Shown here: positions 48,929-60,260 of the stretch, piece after piece
Numbering within the stretch: position 1 is the first letter of the stretch
How the letters are laid out: every line of letters begins with the position of its first letter
DNA from: Gaertneriomyces semiglobifer
Lineage: Eukaryota; Chytridiomycota; Chytridiomycetes; Spizellomycetales; Spizellomycetaceae
Direction of reading: 5' to 3'
DNA length: 64,000 nt
Assembly: GCA_025558075.1 (NCBI GenBank)
Contig: JAHLKF010000037.1
Coordinates: 1-64,000 of the forward strand
Notes under the pieces: generated by a model
What the model saw: only the letters and a program-made list of their open reading frames with translations
Told to the model about the DNA's origin: nothing
Database searches by the model: none
Translations under genes and position numbers: made by a program

Positions 48929-51780
48929 CTAATTATCTGCATGTATGTCTGGTTTATCGTCCACATGCTGAAGCACCTCTCTCGCAAGAACTGTGAGAGC
49001 CCAATTTCTGTTGGTTAATTTCGTCGCGACCAAAGGATGTCGTGGCAAAAGGGAAAACTTACCGGCAAGGGCATCCCATTCTGATTCTCTCATTCTTGCC
49101 AATCGGACAAGCATAGCCATAAGCAAATGTCTTGTTGCATTTTTGATGGTAAGGGACACCCCATCGGTGTCTGCTACCTCTAGCCGTAGACCACGATGAC
49201 ACACAATCCGGTACAAGAGACGTACTAGTGCGTGGAATGTGGTGCAGCTATGAACACCCAAACATCCGTTGGTTAATACCTGCTTTTGACGGACCCAGCT
49301 TGCCAGCAAAATACATTACCGTAAGTGATCTGAGGTATCCAACGCTTGCTGATGACGAAGCCCAGCGGTCAATTGCCTGAACTCCGAATGGGTATGTGCA
49401 ACAACGAAATCCATTAGCTGGAACATGATGATCATCCGTTTAGCGACCATGACATGACGGCTGACACTTGAGTTCATCACCTACATTACTATTACCAACT
49501 CTGCTCCGGGTGATCGTCTCCAACACCTTTGGATGGATTTCGGCCAGTGCGCAGATTACGCGGCTTACTGAAGTTTTCAACTATTGCAAGTGAGCCGGTT
49601 AGTCGAAGCGCAAAGCAGTTCTCGAAGAGCTCTGATACATCTCGTACCCTGACTGGTTTGTCGTCCTTGGGCCGCAATAGTTTGGATGCAAGTTGCAGAG
49701 CAGATAACATATTAAGTTCGGGCGGCTTGAGCAACATGTCGGCGAACCACACATCTTTGTTTTGTATGCGTAAGTGGGTTTGTCTTTGGATGCCATGGTC
49801 CAGCCCACTCACCTGGTATCAGAAAAACCCAAAAGTCTAGAAAAAGCACGGTCAACTCCCATGATTGCCTGGTATCGACAAACCAGTGCATCATATTTGG
49901 TAGAAAAATTTCCCGGAATCTGCTCATAAACTGTTCAGTATCAGCGCATATCTATTCGCCCATATGGTCGCTTACCCCGCTAACTCGGCCTGTTCAACGC
50001 TGGTTGCCAGGACTGTGAGCGCACCGAAGAGGTAGGTCGAAGTCGGGAGATGATATTCACCCCAGGGCAAGCTGTCATCCTTGAACTGGCTGACAATGGA
50101 GGTCAAGCACTTGCCTAATTGGCGTCTACATGACATGCCACGTTCCCCTGGGGCACTACATGTTTAGTGACCGCAAGAGCCTGTGAAATGTATGGATGGT
50201 ACCTTTTTCAAGCAGCAGCGTTCGGCTCTCCTCGCTATATCGCGTCAGAATATATATCATGCGCATGATATATGTGACAGTAGCAAACTTGCGAAAGTAC
50301 AGAAAAAAGGGTTACAATTGCCACAACAAGCTTTGCATATCAATTAAGTAGCTCACACCTGCTTCATAGTAAGGGAATACTCCAACAAAACATCAACATC
50401 CTTAACCAACACATCAAGGCTAAGAGTAGGGTCCACCATCAAACTGCGTAAGTTGGTCGCCAGCCTTGCAACAGCTTTTCGATAACTAGGATACAATGAT
50501 GATTCTGTTACAATCAAGATGAAGGTTAACGCATACACTTCGTATGAAAGGTCATCACAGTATCTCACCTTCATTAACAGCACTTGATAATCTGTTCAGG
50601 CTCTCAATCAACTGTGATTCTAGTAGTGGTCCAGTACGCAATGCAAAAACGGGTGCCTTTACATCTGTCACTGTGTCTGCCAATAAATGCCGGATGAAAA
50701 GTAACGCCGGCGTTTCCTCCACAATGAGCTCTCGCTGCAAAGGCGTAACCGTGCTGCCGGTTTTGGCACTGTTTACTTCATTCTCATCCGTCACCAGAAT
50801 AGATTCCGGCAATATATCCATGCTGATATCGTTGGACGGTTCTTCCATTGAATGTTGCGACGAGACAGGTAGGTGCTGATTCTCTGTGATTGCAGACATA
50901 TCTATCTCTTCAAAAAAGCTTGAATGAATCGGGTGCTGTGTGGGGCCGCGTTCTCGCTTCGTTTGCACCAGAACCTGTGTCCGGTCGAACTCCAGATTCA
51001 CTTTCTCTTTCTGCTCAAACAACAACTCTGTCCTCAATCGGTTAACTTCCTCCTCTTTATAAGTTAGCTGTTCTTTGAACTGTTTCTCGATGGTAGTTTG
51101 ATGTGCTCTTTGCTGATTTTGTAGATCCACTATCCTTCGTTCCAGCTGGATATGTCGAATGATGTGAGCGCCCTCCACCGAATGCATCGACAAGCACTCT
51201 TATGTTACCTCTAGGTTCCGTTGTTCAAAAATCTTCAATCCTCCATCTTTCTCGTATCGCATTCTCTTGTTCTCAACCTGGAGTCGTTGATTTTCATCCT
51301 CAGCCTAACCAGCAAAAAATCAGAACTTTCGTAGGACACCGTCTTGAGTCCATGCTCATTTCTTACTTGCCGAAGCCTCACTCTCAATTCTTGCAATTCC
51401 GTTGATTCCGGCGGATGCATGAAATCGGCGCCAACTATTTGTCGCTCGGTGAAGGTCACATCCGTGGCTACCACGGGAGCATTTCTTCCCCACTGATCTC
51501 TCGCTTGCATGGGATCACCTCGATATGGCATTTCATGACGCTGTTGAATCCCAGTACTGTGAATTCCACTGTTCTGTCTCGACCTTAGATGTTGTCCGCT
51601 GTCCACTGCTGCCCTGGGTGACTCCACTTTATATGTTGGTTGACCTTCTGGCCTGCCCCAGTTCGGACCATTACCACTAGTAGCAGTCGCCATTTGTGGA
51701 TATGAGTCCACATCAATCATCGTCAAGATCCGCAGATCTTCTTCGTCTTCAAACTCGTCCTCGTCGTTGTAGCCGGCCAT
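48929..51780 (-). CDS. coiled-coil/helical protein, possible ATRIP (Rad26/Ddc2) relative
   Basis: Ten or so exons; the best defined are 51780-51367, 51304-51209, about 51172-50572, about 50510-50354 and the last one ending in DDKPDIHADN. The N-terminus is very acidic (NDEDEFEDEEDL), then a basic/Ser linker, then a coiled coil from about 51400 to 50980 (EENQ/ELLFEQKEKVNLEFD type). A long helical region of probable ARM/HEAT repeats follows (FATVTYIMRMIYILTRYSEE, FHALVRLLYRIVCHRG, ATRHLLMAMLVRLARMRESE). Acidic patch, coiled coil, then helical repeats is the layout of ATRIP, the ATR partner in the DNA-damage checkpoint, but sequence motifs alone do not prove it. Exon 2 to 3 would use a 36-bp intron, and one junction near 50160 does not close in frame with my boundaries. 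Confidence 0.6.
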
Positions 51781-52251
51781 CGTGATGCTGTATATGTGCA
51801 GACGGTAGCGGGTGCTTCGGCAGTAAGCGTGCAGGACCTGATGAGTGCATGCCTGTGATAGTTTCAAGGAATCCGTCGCATGTGCTCAAGGCAAGTGGCA
51901 CCGTCCCAGTGGGTTCATGTAAGGAATCTACACAAGCTGCAAAATGTGGATCTTCCCGTCGAATTTCACAGTTGGTAACGCGCACACACGTAGAACGCAA
52001 CTCGGCACCGACATACGAAAGGATATCGTCGCCGTCTGAGTATAAGATAGCAGAACGCAGCACGTAGTGATACCAGGTTTCTAACGGGTTCCTGTCGTGG
52101 GCTTGTGTCCACTGACTGTCTTTCGGCTGCCACCGTTCCTCGCCCAGGTACGGATACCTGTTAGCTAACAAACGAGGGAGTACTGCGGTAAATCGATGTT
52201 TGCAAAATATATCATGTGGGAGCTATGTACAAATAATTTGACTCAACAACG

Positions 52252-54393
52252 CTAACGAAACGTCACTGATCGTCTCACTGGGGTCCATGATTCAAAGATC
52301 ATCGATGATGAGGACGGTCTCGAGATCTGGATGTTTAAATATGTACTTAGTGACGACTGTGCGTTATGTGCTTTGAGGATTGACTTCAGTGGTGGTCGTG
52401 ACTTCGTTGGACGCAAGAGTGGCTGGTCGTGATCGGTAAGTTGGATATTAGAGGATGCCGCAACCCTTTTCCGTTTCTTGGAAGACTTCTTCCCACTTGG
52501 TTTGATATGTCGTACTCGTGACTTTTTCTCAGCCGGTTTCTTCGGCGGATCGATACTACGAAGTGCATTGTCCCGAAGACTGTCTCTTCGCTCATCTTTC
52601 CTCTCGCTGTCTTCCCTCCTCCACTCTTCTGCAATTTTCTCCCAACAGTCCTCGAACCCGATTTCGCCTCTCTCGTAATCTCGTAGCTTTTTGAACGCCT
52701 CAACGCCCGCCTGCTTGTTCTTCACACCGCTGGCTAGAAATCCTACCAACGCCCTGATACCATCAGCGTCCACAATTGCTTTGCGATGTAGGTCTGAGCC
52801 ATAAGTTGCATAGTGTCGAATGATGTCTACGCTATATTGGCAGCATGGTGACGGCGACGCGATCCCAGCAATAACCTCTTCCAGAAAGCCATCGACGGTA
52901 AACAGCGTATGGAACGCGTATGGAGTTGTGGTGAGCAGGTTTCGCAGGATGGAAAGTGCGGGGACTTGAAATTGCGAAAAATTGAGAAGGTAATCTATCA
53001 GTAACGGTTGGTTTAGCGAGAGGATAAGGAGACAGGAAGGCTCATCGATGCAGAGGTTGCGGAGCAAGCAAAGGCTGTCGTGTTTTAGACTGTCGGATGA
53101 CGTCTCAGAGAACAAGAGCAGATGGAGTTTGAGGAGTAGAGAGTTGGAGGGTTCCGAGGGGTGCGAAGTTAAGTATTGCGCGCACAGATCGTCGGTGGCG
53201 ACGTTGATCAGCAGGCAGAGTGCTTGATGTAAGATTTCCTCGTTGTACACTTGGGGATCGATGTACGTGTGCAGTGGCAGTCGCGCTATTCTTCGTAAGA
53301 GCTCTTCGGACCCAAGCACTATGCTGCGAAGGCAGGCTAAACTGTGTTCAAGGAGTTTCTCATCGGTGTTTGCTGACACGAGATTCACAACCATGTCAAC
53401 TCCAGGACTCAGCAGGAACTTTTTATGGGATTTTGGGAAGAGCGCCAGAATATTGCGGAGTAATGCAAACGCTGCGAGCGTGAGCGAAGGCTTGTTCGCC
53501 AGGCGTACTATGCGCGGGACCAGTTTATTCAACGCCGGGAGAGGAGGACATGGTGTCGGGAGTACATTCGTCAACGTTCTCAAAACCTTGTAAAGATGCG
53601 TAAACAAAAGAATCTCATTGTTTGGCTGTGAACCCACTCCGTAACTCACCAATAACAAACCCTTCTCATCGTCTTCCTTACACCATTTCAGTCTCCTCAA
53701 CAACCAGCCCACCACCCCTCCCTGAGTCAAACTCCTCTTTCCTTCCTCTTCTCCAACCATTCCCAAACATAGCTCTGCGCCCCACTTCCACATCCAACTC
53801 TCCGCTTCCTTCCCACAGTCCTTCATATACCGGATCAAAGGTTGAACCGCTATCTCCAACAGCACCTCGACGGCTTCTTCATTCTCAACCAGATTCCGTA
53901 AGAAACCCACCATCCACGCCCGCTCCACTACGCCCGTGTCAGCCTGTAGAATACTCACACCCAAATCCACAACCGACACTCGCCCTTCGTCAATTTCCAG
54001 TTCCCGGATCACCTCCTCCACCTTCATCGCCGACGATAACTCGCACATACATCTCAATGCTTCTCCCGCGATGTCCTCACTCTTCGATATGTACGTGACG
54101 ATATCCTGCCACATTTCAACCCACCTCATCCACCCGATCAACAAGAATCCCGCGCGCACAACCTCCCGCTTCTGAAGATCGACACGGAGGATTAGTCTCA
54201 ACTTGTGGACATCACTGGGCGTGGGTGAGTACACAGGAGCCGTCCATCTCTCCATTGGCGCCAGAAACTCGAGGAGTTGACGAGAAAGCACGTTTTGGCG
54301 TGGAGACCGGATGGAAAGCGCCGTGAGAAGGTTCGGGATAAGACTAGCGGTGACATCTGAAAGACTTTCAAGGGTAATGCTAGGTGCCGCCAT
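52252..54393 (-). CDS. ARM-repeat protein with basic tail and PP1-like RVxF motif
   Basis: One long frame of 713 codons. Leucine-rich helical repeats typical of armadillo folds fill the first 560 residues (LLRNILALFPKS, ACLRSIVLGSEELLRRI, LSILRNLLTTTPYAFHTLF). A charged region follows (EEWRREDSERKDERRDSLRD), then a basic, probably nuclear-localising stretch (KKSSKKRKRV). The tail ends in VRRSVTFR, which fits the RVxF docking motif for protein phosphatase 1. The segment between 53650 and 53588 begins GTGAGT and ends ACAAG, is 63 bp and in frame, so it is probably an intron and the true product 692 residues. No named orthologue recognised. Confidence 0.82.
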   Translation of the reverse strand: MAAPSITLESLSDVTASLIPNLLTALSIRSPRQNVLSRQLLEFLAPMERWTAPVYSPTPSDVHKLRLILRVDLQKREVVRAGFLLIGWMRWVEMWQDIVTYISKSEDIAGEALRCMCELSSAMKVEEVIRELEIDEGRVSVVDLGVSILQADTGVVERAWMVGFLRNLVENEEAVEVLLEIAVQPLIRYMKDCGKEAESWMWKWGAELCLGMVGEEEGKRSLTQGGVVGWLLRRLKWCKEDDEKGLLLVSYGVGSQPNNEILLFTHLYKVLRTLTNVLPTPCPPLPALNKLVPRIVRLANKPSLTLAAFALLRNILALFPKSHKKFLLSPGVDMVVNLVSANTDEKLLEHSLACLRSIVLGSEELLRRIARLPLHTYIDPQVYNEEILHQALCLLINVATDDLCAQYLTSHPSEPSNSLLLKLHLLLFSETSSDSLKHDSLCLLRNLCIDEPSCLLILSLNQPLLIDYLLNFSQFQVPALSILRNLLTTTPYAFHTLFTVDGFLEEVIAGIASPSPCCQYSVDIIRHYATYGSDLHRKAIVDADGIRALVGFLASGVKNKQAGVEAFKKLRDYERGEIGFEDCWEKIAEEWRREDSERKDERRDSLRDNALRSIDPPKKPAEKKSRVRHIKPSGKKSSKKRKRVAASSNIQLTDHDQPLLRPTKSRPPLKSILKAHNAQSSLSTYLNIQISRPSSSSMIFESWTPVRRSVTFR

Positions 54394-54896
54394 CTTGAAT
54401 TCATCATTGGCAGATAACTGCGCAACGTTCTAGAATATCGAAGTCTAGATGCTTAAATGGTTCTCGCTTCAGACTTTCGACTTTTTCTCACCGAGTGTCG
54501 ACAAGATAAACGTGCATGGTCATACTAGTGTCATTTTTTGATGACTTGCGGGGCGATTCAAAGTTTGTCCTTGCATGACTGTCATCTATTTTTAGATGGT
54601 TAAAGAATTCGGACACATTCATCGATATTTTCCCACCAGAGTAGATGTAATTTTCCGATGCGCCATTGCAAAATTCCTATTGTGTCATAATCCGTGGTTC
54701 TACAAATGCTGGGCACACATAAAACAATCATGATTCTCTGTCTCTAGTTACATGAACGAACCAACAAGCTAACCAACGGGCCGGGGTATCTTTCGGCAAT
54801 ACACCATTCTCTTGGCCCAACTTCAACCCATACAAAATCTCGACATCCACACAACAAAAACCACGTCGCCGTAAGAGAATCGCGAGCGCTACTGTC
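54394..54896. other. intergenic, two leftward genes
   Basis: No gene seen. Promoter of the ARM-repeat gene and 3' flank of the ankyrin gene. Confidence 0.4.
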
Positions 54897-57800
54897 TTAA
54901 ATATCCTTTGGTGTAGGTAATTGTACTCCGACAACACTAACGTCCTCCACCCACTCCCCGCCTTCTTCCCTCACTCGCTCCTTCAACTTGTCGACCTCCT
55001 TGATCACATCACTTTCTTTCAGAAAGTGGACGTCATAGTAGGTGAACCGTAGCCCGAGCTCCCCTTCATCTGTTTGTCCATCCACGGTGGGAAGCCTGAT
55101 CGTCTTGGCCCACTTTGCAAGCTTTGGATTGCGCTCTACCATGGCTTTGAGGACGCTCACAGCGACTGCCATGCCTTCAAGACCTTTCTTCTCTTCTTCG
55201 TTCACCACGCGTCGCTCCAGGTGTTGGAATTCAGGTCGTTCCAGAAACTCGCGTCCGTTCTTGAAGCCAAAAAGAAGACCTACTTGCATATCGAGAAGCC
55301 ATCTCTGAGCAGGATCCGATGGCAATGCAATGGCATAAAGCGGTAAGCATCGGATGAGCCTCCATTCTCGAATAAGCGCAAGACGAGCGGTATCAACTGC
55401 AGGTTGGGGAGGTTCGGGAGGTGCCGCTCTTTGATAGCCGGTGATACCTTCCATACCGCTCCCATCTCCAGAACCGCGCTGCTGACTTCTTTTCGCGGCT
55501 TTTGATCCAGAACTATTTCTAGGCTTCAGATCGCTATCTTCTTTGGCTGTAGTGGAATCACTGGAATTTTTCCGCTCCGTAACAGAATCTCGCGATGCTT
55601 TCTTCACGGCGCCGCTCTTCTTTTTACCAATGCTCTGGGACTGCCCAGACTCCTTGAGTGCCTTCTTACGCTCACCAGATGGACCTAAAAAATTTCGATG
55701 TCAGTGAAAGTACTAGCGGTCACACGGTAACTGTCCTTACCTTTCGGTCTGCGTTCTTTCTTTTCTGGAGGCGGACCGGGACTCAAATCCTCCTCCATAC
55801 TTTGCCGTCTTTCACGCTTCATCCGATTGCTTGGCTTCTCGCTAACAGGCTTCTCGCTAACAGGCTTCTCGCTAACAGGCTTTACGCCTTGAGCAGGCTC
55901 GTCAGGTGCATGGTCGTCAGAACTGCTGACCTCAATTTCCACAGGCTTCTTTTTGTGTTTTGGCTTCGCCTGAGCAACGCCTGGCTTCAGCTTCTTCTTC
56001 TCTGGCTTTTTATTTGTCTCATCAATACCGGCATCAACACGCCGCAAAGTCGGAGCATCTACATTAGGCTTCGCCTCGACATTGCGAACTTTGGTTTTTG
56101 CAGCCTCCACCTGTTGCTCATCTTCCCATGTGCCCGACGGTGTACGTTTTCGCTTGCGCTCTTCCTTGGTAGGCGGTGCGATAGCATGGCCAACGGTCTT
56201 TTCACGTTCGTCCTTTTCGATCCTCTTCAGCATCTGTTCGAACTTTCGGCGATCACGCTCACTCTGGAACGGTGTCCCGGTATTTTGCAGTCCTCCGTGT
56301 CGGAAGTATTCATTCTTTTCCGAGCTCGGCCGTCGCTGACTTGTGTATGCATTGAGCGCAGCAGAAACGGACGGCCGTCTGGCATTTCCATTACTGATCG
56401 TTTTCTCAGGCGAACTCATCACTGGCTGGGTACCCACAATGGCTGAGCTCGGCGAAGCATTATCCTGCATACGTCTCACTACGCGTTTCGATGCGACTGC
56501 AAAAGGCATCCACTCTTCCCGCTTCTTCGACAGCAATCGCCTGACTTCACTACTCTCAGCGACACTCATAGGACTCTTGCCCTCATCGTTCTTCTGCGTA
56601 GCATCGGCTCCATACCGCAGCAGAATTACTACACATTCAGCGTGCCCATTGGTGACGGCATCCAACAACGGTGTATCGCCACGAAGGCCCTTGGCATCAA
56701 CGCTTGCTCCATGGTCTAGTAATATCCGGCAAACGGAACTTCGGCCTTGTAAGGCAGCTTCGTGAAGAGGTGTCCAACCAGCTTTGTCCTTCTGATTTAC
56801 ATCAGCGCCATAGCGAATGTTATGAAGCACAGCTTTCTCGTCTCCGGCATGGCAAGCATGATGCAAAGGCGTCCTCCCAGAATCGTCGAACGAAAGAACG
56901 TCAGCTGCATTCGCAATCCAATCCTTGATAACTCTCTTCATGTCATCATCCGCAACGCTGAACGGCGTCTCTCCATCCGCGTTTTTAGCATATATGCTAG
57001 CACCATGGAGTAATAAGCACTCCACAACCTGTTCATGTCCTCGTTGAACAGCGTCATGCAATGGGGTGTCGTCATTGTCACCGGGAACATTAACATCAGC
57101 GCCGTGCTCGATCAACAGTGAAGCAATATCACAGTGGCCTTCCAAACAGGCTTCATGCAGCGCTGTCCACCCGGCGTTATCCTTGGGGTGTACATTGGCA
57201 CCGTGTCCAACCAGCGTTTGACATGCGCTGTAATCTCCACGCCCAGCGTATTTGAATAGCAAGGTCCGGCCAGAACGATCTGGCTCATTGAGCTTCTCCA
57301 TGCGCACAAACCGCTTCTCAATATAAAATCCAGGTTCCGGTCGCGCCTTACTGACGGTGGACGGTCTACGAGAAGTAGGTGTCGCCGACGACTCGGACCC
57401 GGCCACTGAAACTGAAGCGATACTATTTCGCCGTGCCTGTACATGGCAATTATTAGCTGTTCAACTTGGCAACTGTGGGACAACCACCTACCCTGCTCCC
57501 ATTTGCTTGCTCATACAACTCCACCTGGGACTTCCGTAATTCTTCGAGGGCGCGCTTACTCGCTAAACTGGGCCTTCCTCGCTTCTTTGGCACAACTGGC
57601 TCTTCCACACCCTTCTCCTCATCACCCGGGGCGCTGGCAGCCACATCTGGTGCATGATCATCGTCATCACGCTCCCTTCGCGGTCGACCCACTTGCTTTT
57701 TTGATCGAGCCGAGCGCGGTCTCCCCGTCGACGTGCTTCTGGAAGTGTCCCGGTCCGATTCTGAATCAGATTCAATTATTCGCCGTGACCGAGTATTTGT

Positions 57801-59144
57801 TCCGTCATCTTCATCTGACCGCCTACGGCCTCGTGGAGCACCACCTCTGTACGAACGCCGTCTCGGTCTGTCCGGCGTCTTCATCAGCTCGTCGCTACTA
57901 GATTTGGTTACTGCGGAATCCGTGTATTCAAAATCATCGCTGTCCATATCGTTCGGGTCCAGCAGAGGTTTTGAAAAGTCATCCAAGATGTTCACAGTCT
58001 CTGGGGCATAATCCTCCGGCGCATCAGAATCACCATCTGCATTATCCTCACTCTCTGACGTACTCGAACCGGACTGCTCTTCCGAAAGTCCTTCTGAATC
58101 TGACGATGAAGAATCAGGAATATCCGATAGGTCGCTCAGCGACTCGTCTGATGAAAGTCCTGTGCTACTTTTGCTCTGGGCAGGCAGAGGTTCTTTCCGC
58201 GGTGATGTCTCTCGTACCATAGAGGTATTCTTCGGTTCACATCGTCCGCTTGTAGGAACTTCCGCTGCCTTTTGCGAAATGTTTGCGTTCGAAGCAACCG
58301 AGCTTACAGGAAGCTGAGCATCCTTCTGTACTCGGTTATTATGCTCCTCTGCAAATGTCGACGCTGCCAGAACTATTGAACCTGCACATGCCTCAGCTCC
58401 AGAGATATCATGATCAGGCTTCTCTGCCACCGTTTTAATATTCTCAGCGGCTTGCGGCACATTTGCTGTGGCAGATGCTTGAGCTGTTGGTGAATCTGAT
58501 GCAGCGGGCGAAATCGGGGATGCGGCCCCAATCGTGACTTTTTTTTCGGGTGACGATGTTCGCAATCCAGAAGCGGTACTTCGCGTTGGGCTTGCTTCTT
58601 GCTCTTCTCGGGACGGGGATTCAATAATGGGGGACCTTTCCAGGGAAGTAACTGGCGTAACAGGAGAGGGGGTTCCTATGGGATGCTCTGATATACTTGG
58701 TCGTCGAGCAACTTCGGTTATTGAGGTTGCGGACGACCTCCTGCTGGCTGATATAATGGATTTTCTCCGCTCGACCTCGTGACTTGCTCTCCAAGCAGCA
58801 TATGCAGCAGATGATCCATATGACGCAGCCACCGGCGATCCATGATGTATGTTGCCATATGCGCCGTCTGCTGATTGATGATAAGTCGGGTATCCCGTAT
58901 AACCCCCAGCTTGCGGGTAACCACCCTCATAGTACCCGGAGGAGCTGCCCGATTGATTAGAGTAATATCGACGCCCCTCTCTTCTTTCTTCGGATCCCGG
59001 TGGTGGCGGTTGTGAGGACTGTGGATAATCATAACCGTATCCTGCACTTCCAGGTGGTCGATGCGAATATGATTGTGAATATCCATGTGGATACGGATAC
59101 GTCTGCCCGTAATACTGATCGTACGGATATGCTTGTTGAGACAT
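54897..59144 (-). CDS. ankyrin-repeat protein, Hos4/Set3-complex-like
   Basis: Three exons (59144-57492, 57436-55741, 55684-54897) give 1,378 residues. The N-terminus is Tyr/Gln/Gly/Ser-rich and prion-like (QAYPYDQYYGQTYPYPHGYS). A long Ser/acidic region with SDS and DSE clusters follows. Then come ankyrin repeats in two blocks (SGRTLLFKYAGRGDYSACQ, AGWTALHEACLEGHCDIASL, DDTPLHDAVQRGHEQVVECL; later AGWTPLHEAALQGRSSVCRI). Lys-rich regions precede a folded C-terminal domain (IREWRLIRCLPLYAIALP, WLLDMQVGLLFGFKNGREFL). Yeast Hos4 of the Set3 histone-deacetylase complex has the same NAGxTALHEAALQGH type of repeats, and fungal Hos4 proteins have a C-terminal domain, so a chromatin role is likely but not proven. 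Confidence 0.75.
55833..55877. repeat. 15-bp tandem repeat, three copies, in the ankyrin gene
   Basis: GGCTTCTCGCTAACA three times in perfect tandem, coding on the minus strand for KPVSE-type pentapeptides. It keeps frame and probably varies between strains. Confidence 0.95.
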
Positions 59145-59374
59145 CTGTATCGGCTTCGTTTGTTAGGCCTGTCGAGATGGCTATTGAATACGGAATGCGC
59201 CCAACAAACAGGTGAGAAAAGTATTTTCACCAACCCCGAAGCTCAAGTTGACCGCCGGTGACAACTTTTAGCAGATGATTTGACTAGCGCTGGCAGGGAA
59301 GATGTATGTCCAATGCCAGGGCTCATCGCCCACATGGGGTGTATATATGCACCCTCCACTCGTCTACAACAACC

Positions 59375-59957
59375 TCAATCCGGTAGGTCAAAGAACGAAG
59401 GTGCTGATTTTGCGTCAGCCTCAGTGGGTGACAGAAAGTGGACGCCCTTGTAAGGAGGAAGCGCGGGAATGATATGGTGACGTGGAGGATACCGGCTATT
59501 GACGACGGACCCAAAGTGCACAGGGGCGCGGATTGCGTGCCGGTTGATTCGAATCGAACTGCTCGCTGAAAATGTCGTTGTGTAAGCGAGCGGGTCAGCA
59601 CTATTTGCCGAAATATTGAATAGGTTTTGCAAGAGACACTGTTCTAAATAACAGAAAAGGGGGCGCAGATATCAGTTCACCATCACCACATGGGAATAAA
59701 GTGTTGCAAGTGAATAGGTGGGTCGCCCAGTAAACGCCCCGCCAGACAAGTAAGGGTCATTACGCACCTGAAAGTATCCACTCGCACACACTTGGCTGTA
59801 TTGTTGTTGCCAACGTAATCGCCGGCACCCACCCTACAGTGCTTTCTACTTTTCCTCTGAAGAGTCTCGGAATATCCAATGCACCGTTCTCAATGGCGGT
59901 TCCGTCGGTTTGCCTCCAACTGTCTCTACGTCTGCTGTCGCAAGGTTTACTATTCAT
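59375..59957 (-). CDS. hypothetical small two-exon protein
   Basis: Two exons (59957-59768, 59643-59375) with consensus splice sites join exactly in phase to 152 residues. Exon 1 carries IENGALDIPRLFRGKVES and VGWVPAITLATTIQPSVCEW. Exon 2 carries IRINRHAIRAPVHFGSVVNS, YPPRHHIIPALPPYKGVHFL and SPTEADAKSAPSFFDLP. I recognise no family. The gene sits just upstream of, and in the same direction as, the ankyrin gene. The upstream frame is open beyond the chosen ATG. Confidence 0.5.
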
Positions 59958-60024
59958 TCCATTCCTGAAAGGGTGTGCGAGTGGGGGTGGGCAATCCGAA
60001 AACGCTCGACACCACCCCTCGATT

Positions 60025-60041
60025 GTGAGGGTAGGGTTAGG
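60025..60041. repeat. short telomere-like stretch
   Basis: GAGGGTAGGGTTAGGG, two to three degenerate TTAGGG units. Too short to mean much on its own. Confidence 0.5.
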
Positions 60042-60093
60042 GCACACGTGGGTATTGAGTGACGTTGAGTAATAAGTTGTAAGAACTCATCAA

Positions 60094-60166
60094 GCCCGGC
60101 TAGCTCAATCGGCAGAGCGTGAGGCTCTTAACCTCAAGGTTGTGGGTTCGACCCCCACGTCGGGCT
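60094..60166 (+). tRNA. tRNA-Lys(CTT)
   Basis: The acceptor stem pairs GCCCGGC with GTCGGGC (one G-U pair). D-arm TAGCTCAATCGGCAGAGC, anticodon loop CTCTTAA with anticodon CTT, and T-arm GTGGGTTCGACCCCCAC are all canonical. No intron. A TTTT terminator follows directly. Confidence 0.97.
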
Positions 60167-60260
60167 TTTAGAGTTTTGCACCTGTCCAGTGTCACTCAAG
60201 ATACTCAATCCACAAGGGATGACAGATCTCCGCCTGCGCAATCAGGGCTAAACGAACGAC

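Noticed and set aside
51749..52171. 140-codon frame on the minus strand upstream of the ATRIP-like gene
   Set aside because: Composition is protein-like but it has no ATG start, no room for upstream exons before the ARM-repeat gene's stop, and it overlaps the start of the next gene.
55658..56446. 262-codon plus-strand frame
   Set aside because: Antisense of the ankyrin gene's Lys-rich region; the hydrophobic look comes from complementing Lys and Glu codons.
60025..60041. Interstitial telomere
   Set aside because: Two to three degenerate units only; expected by chance in G-rich DNA.
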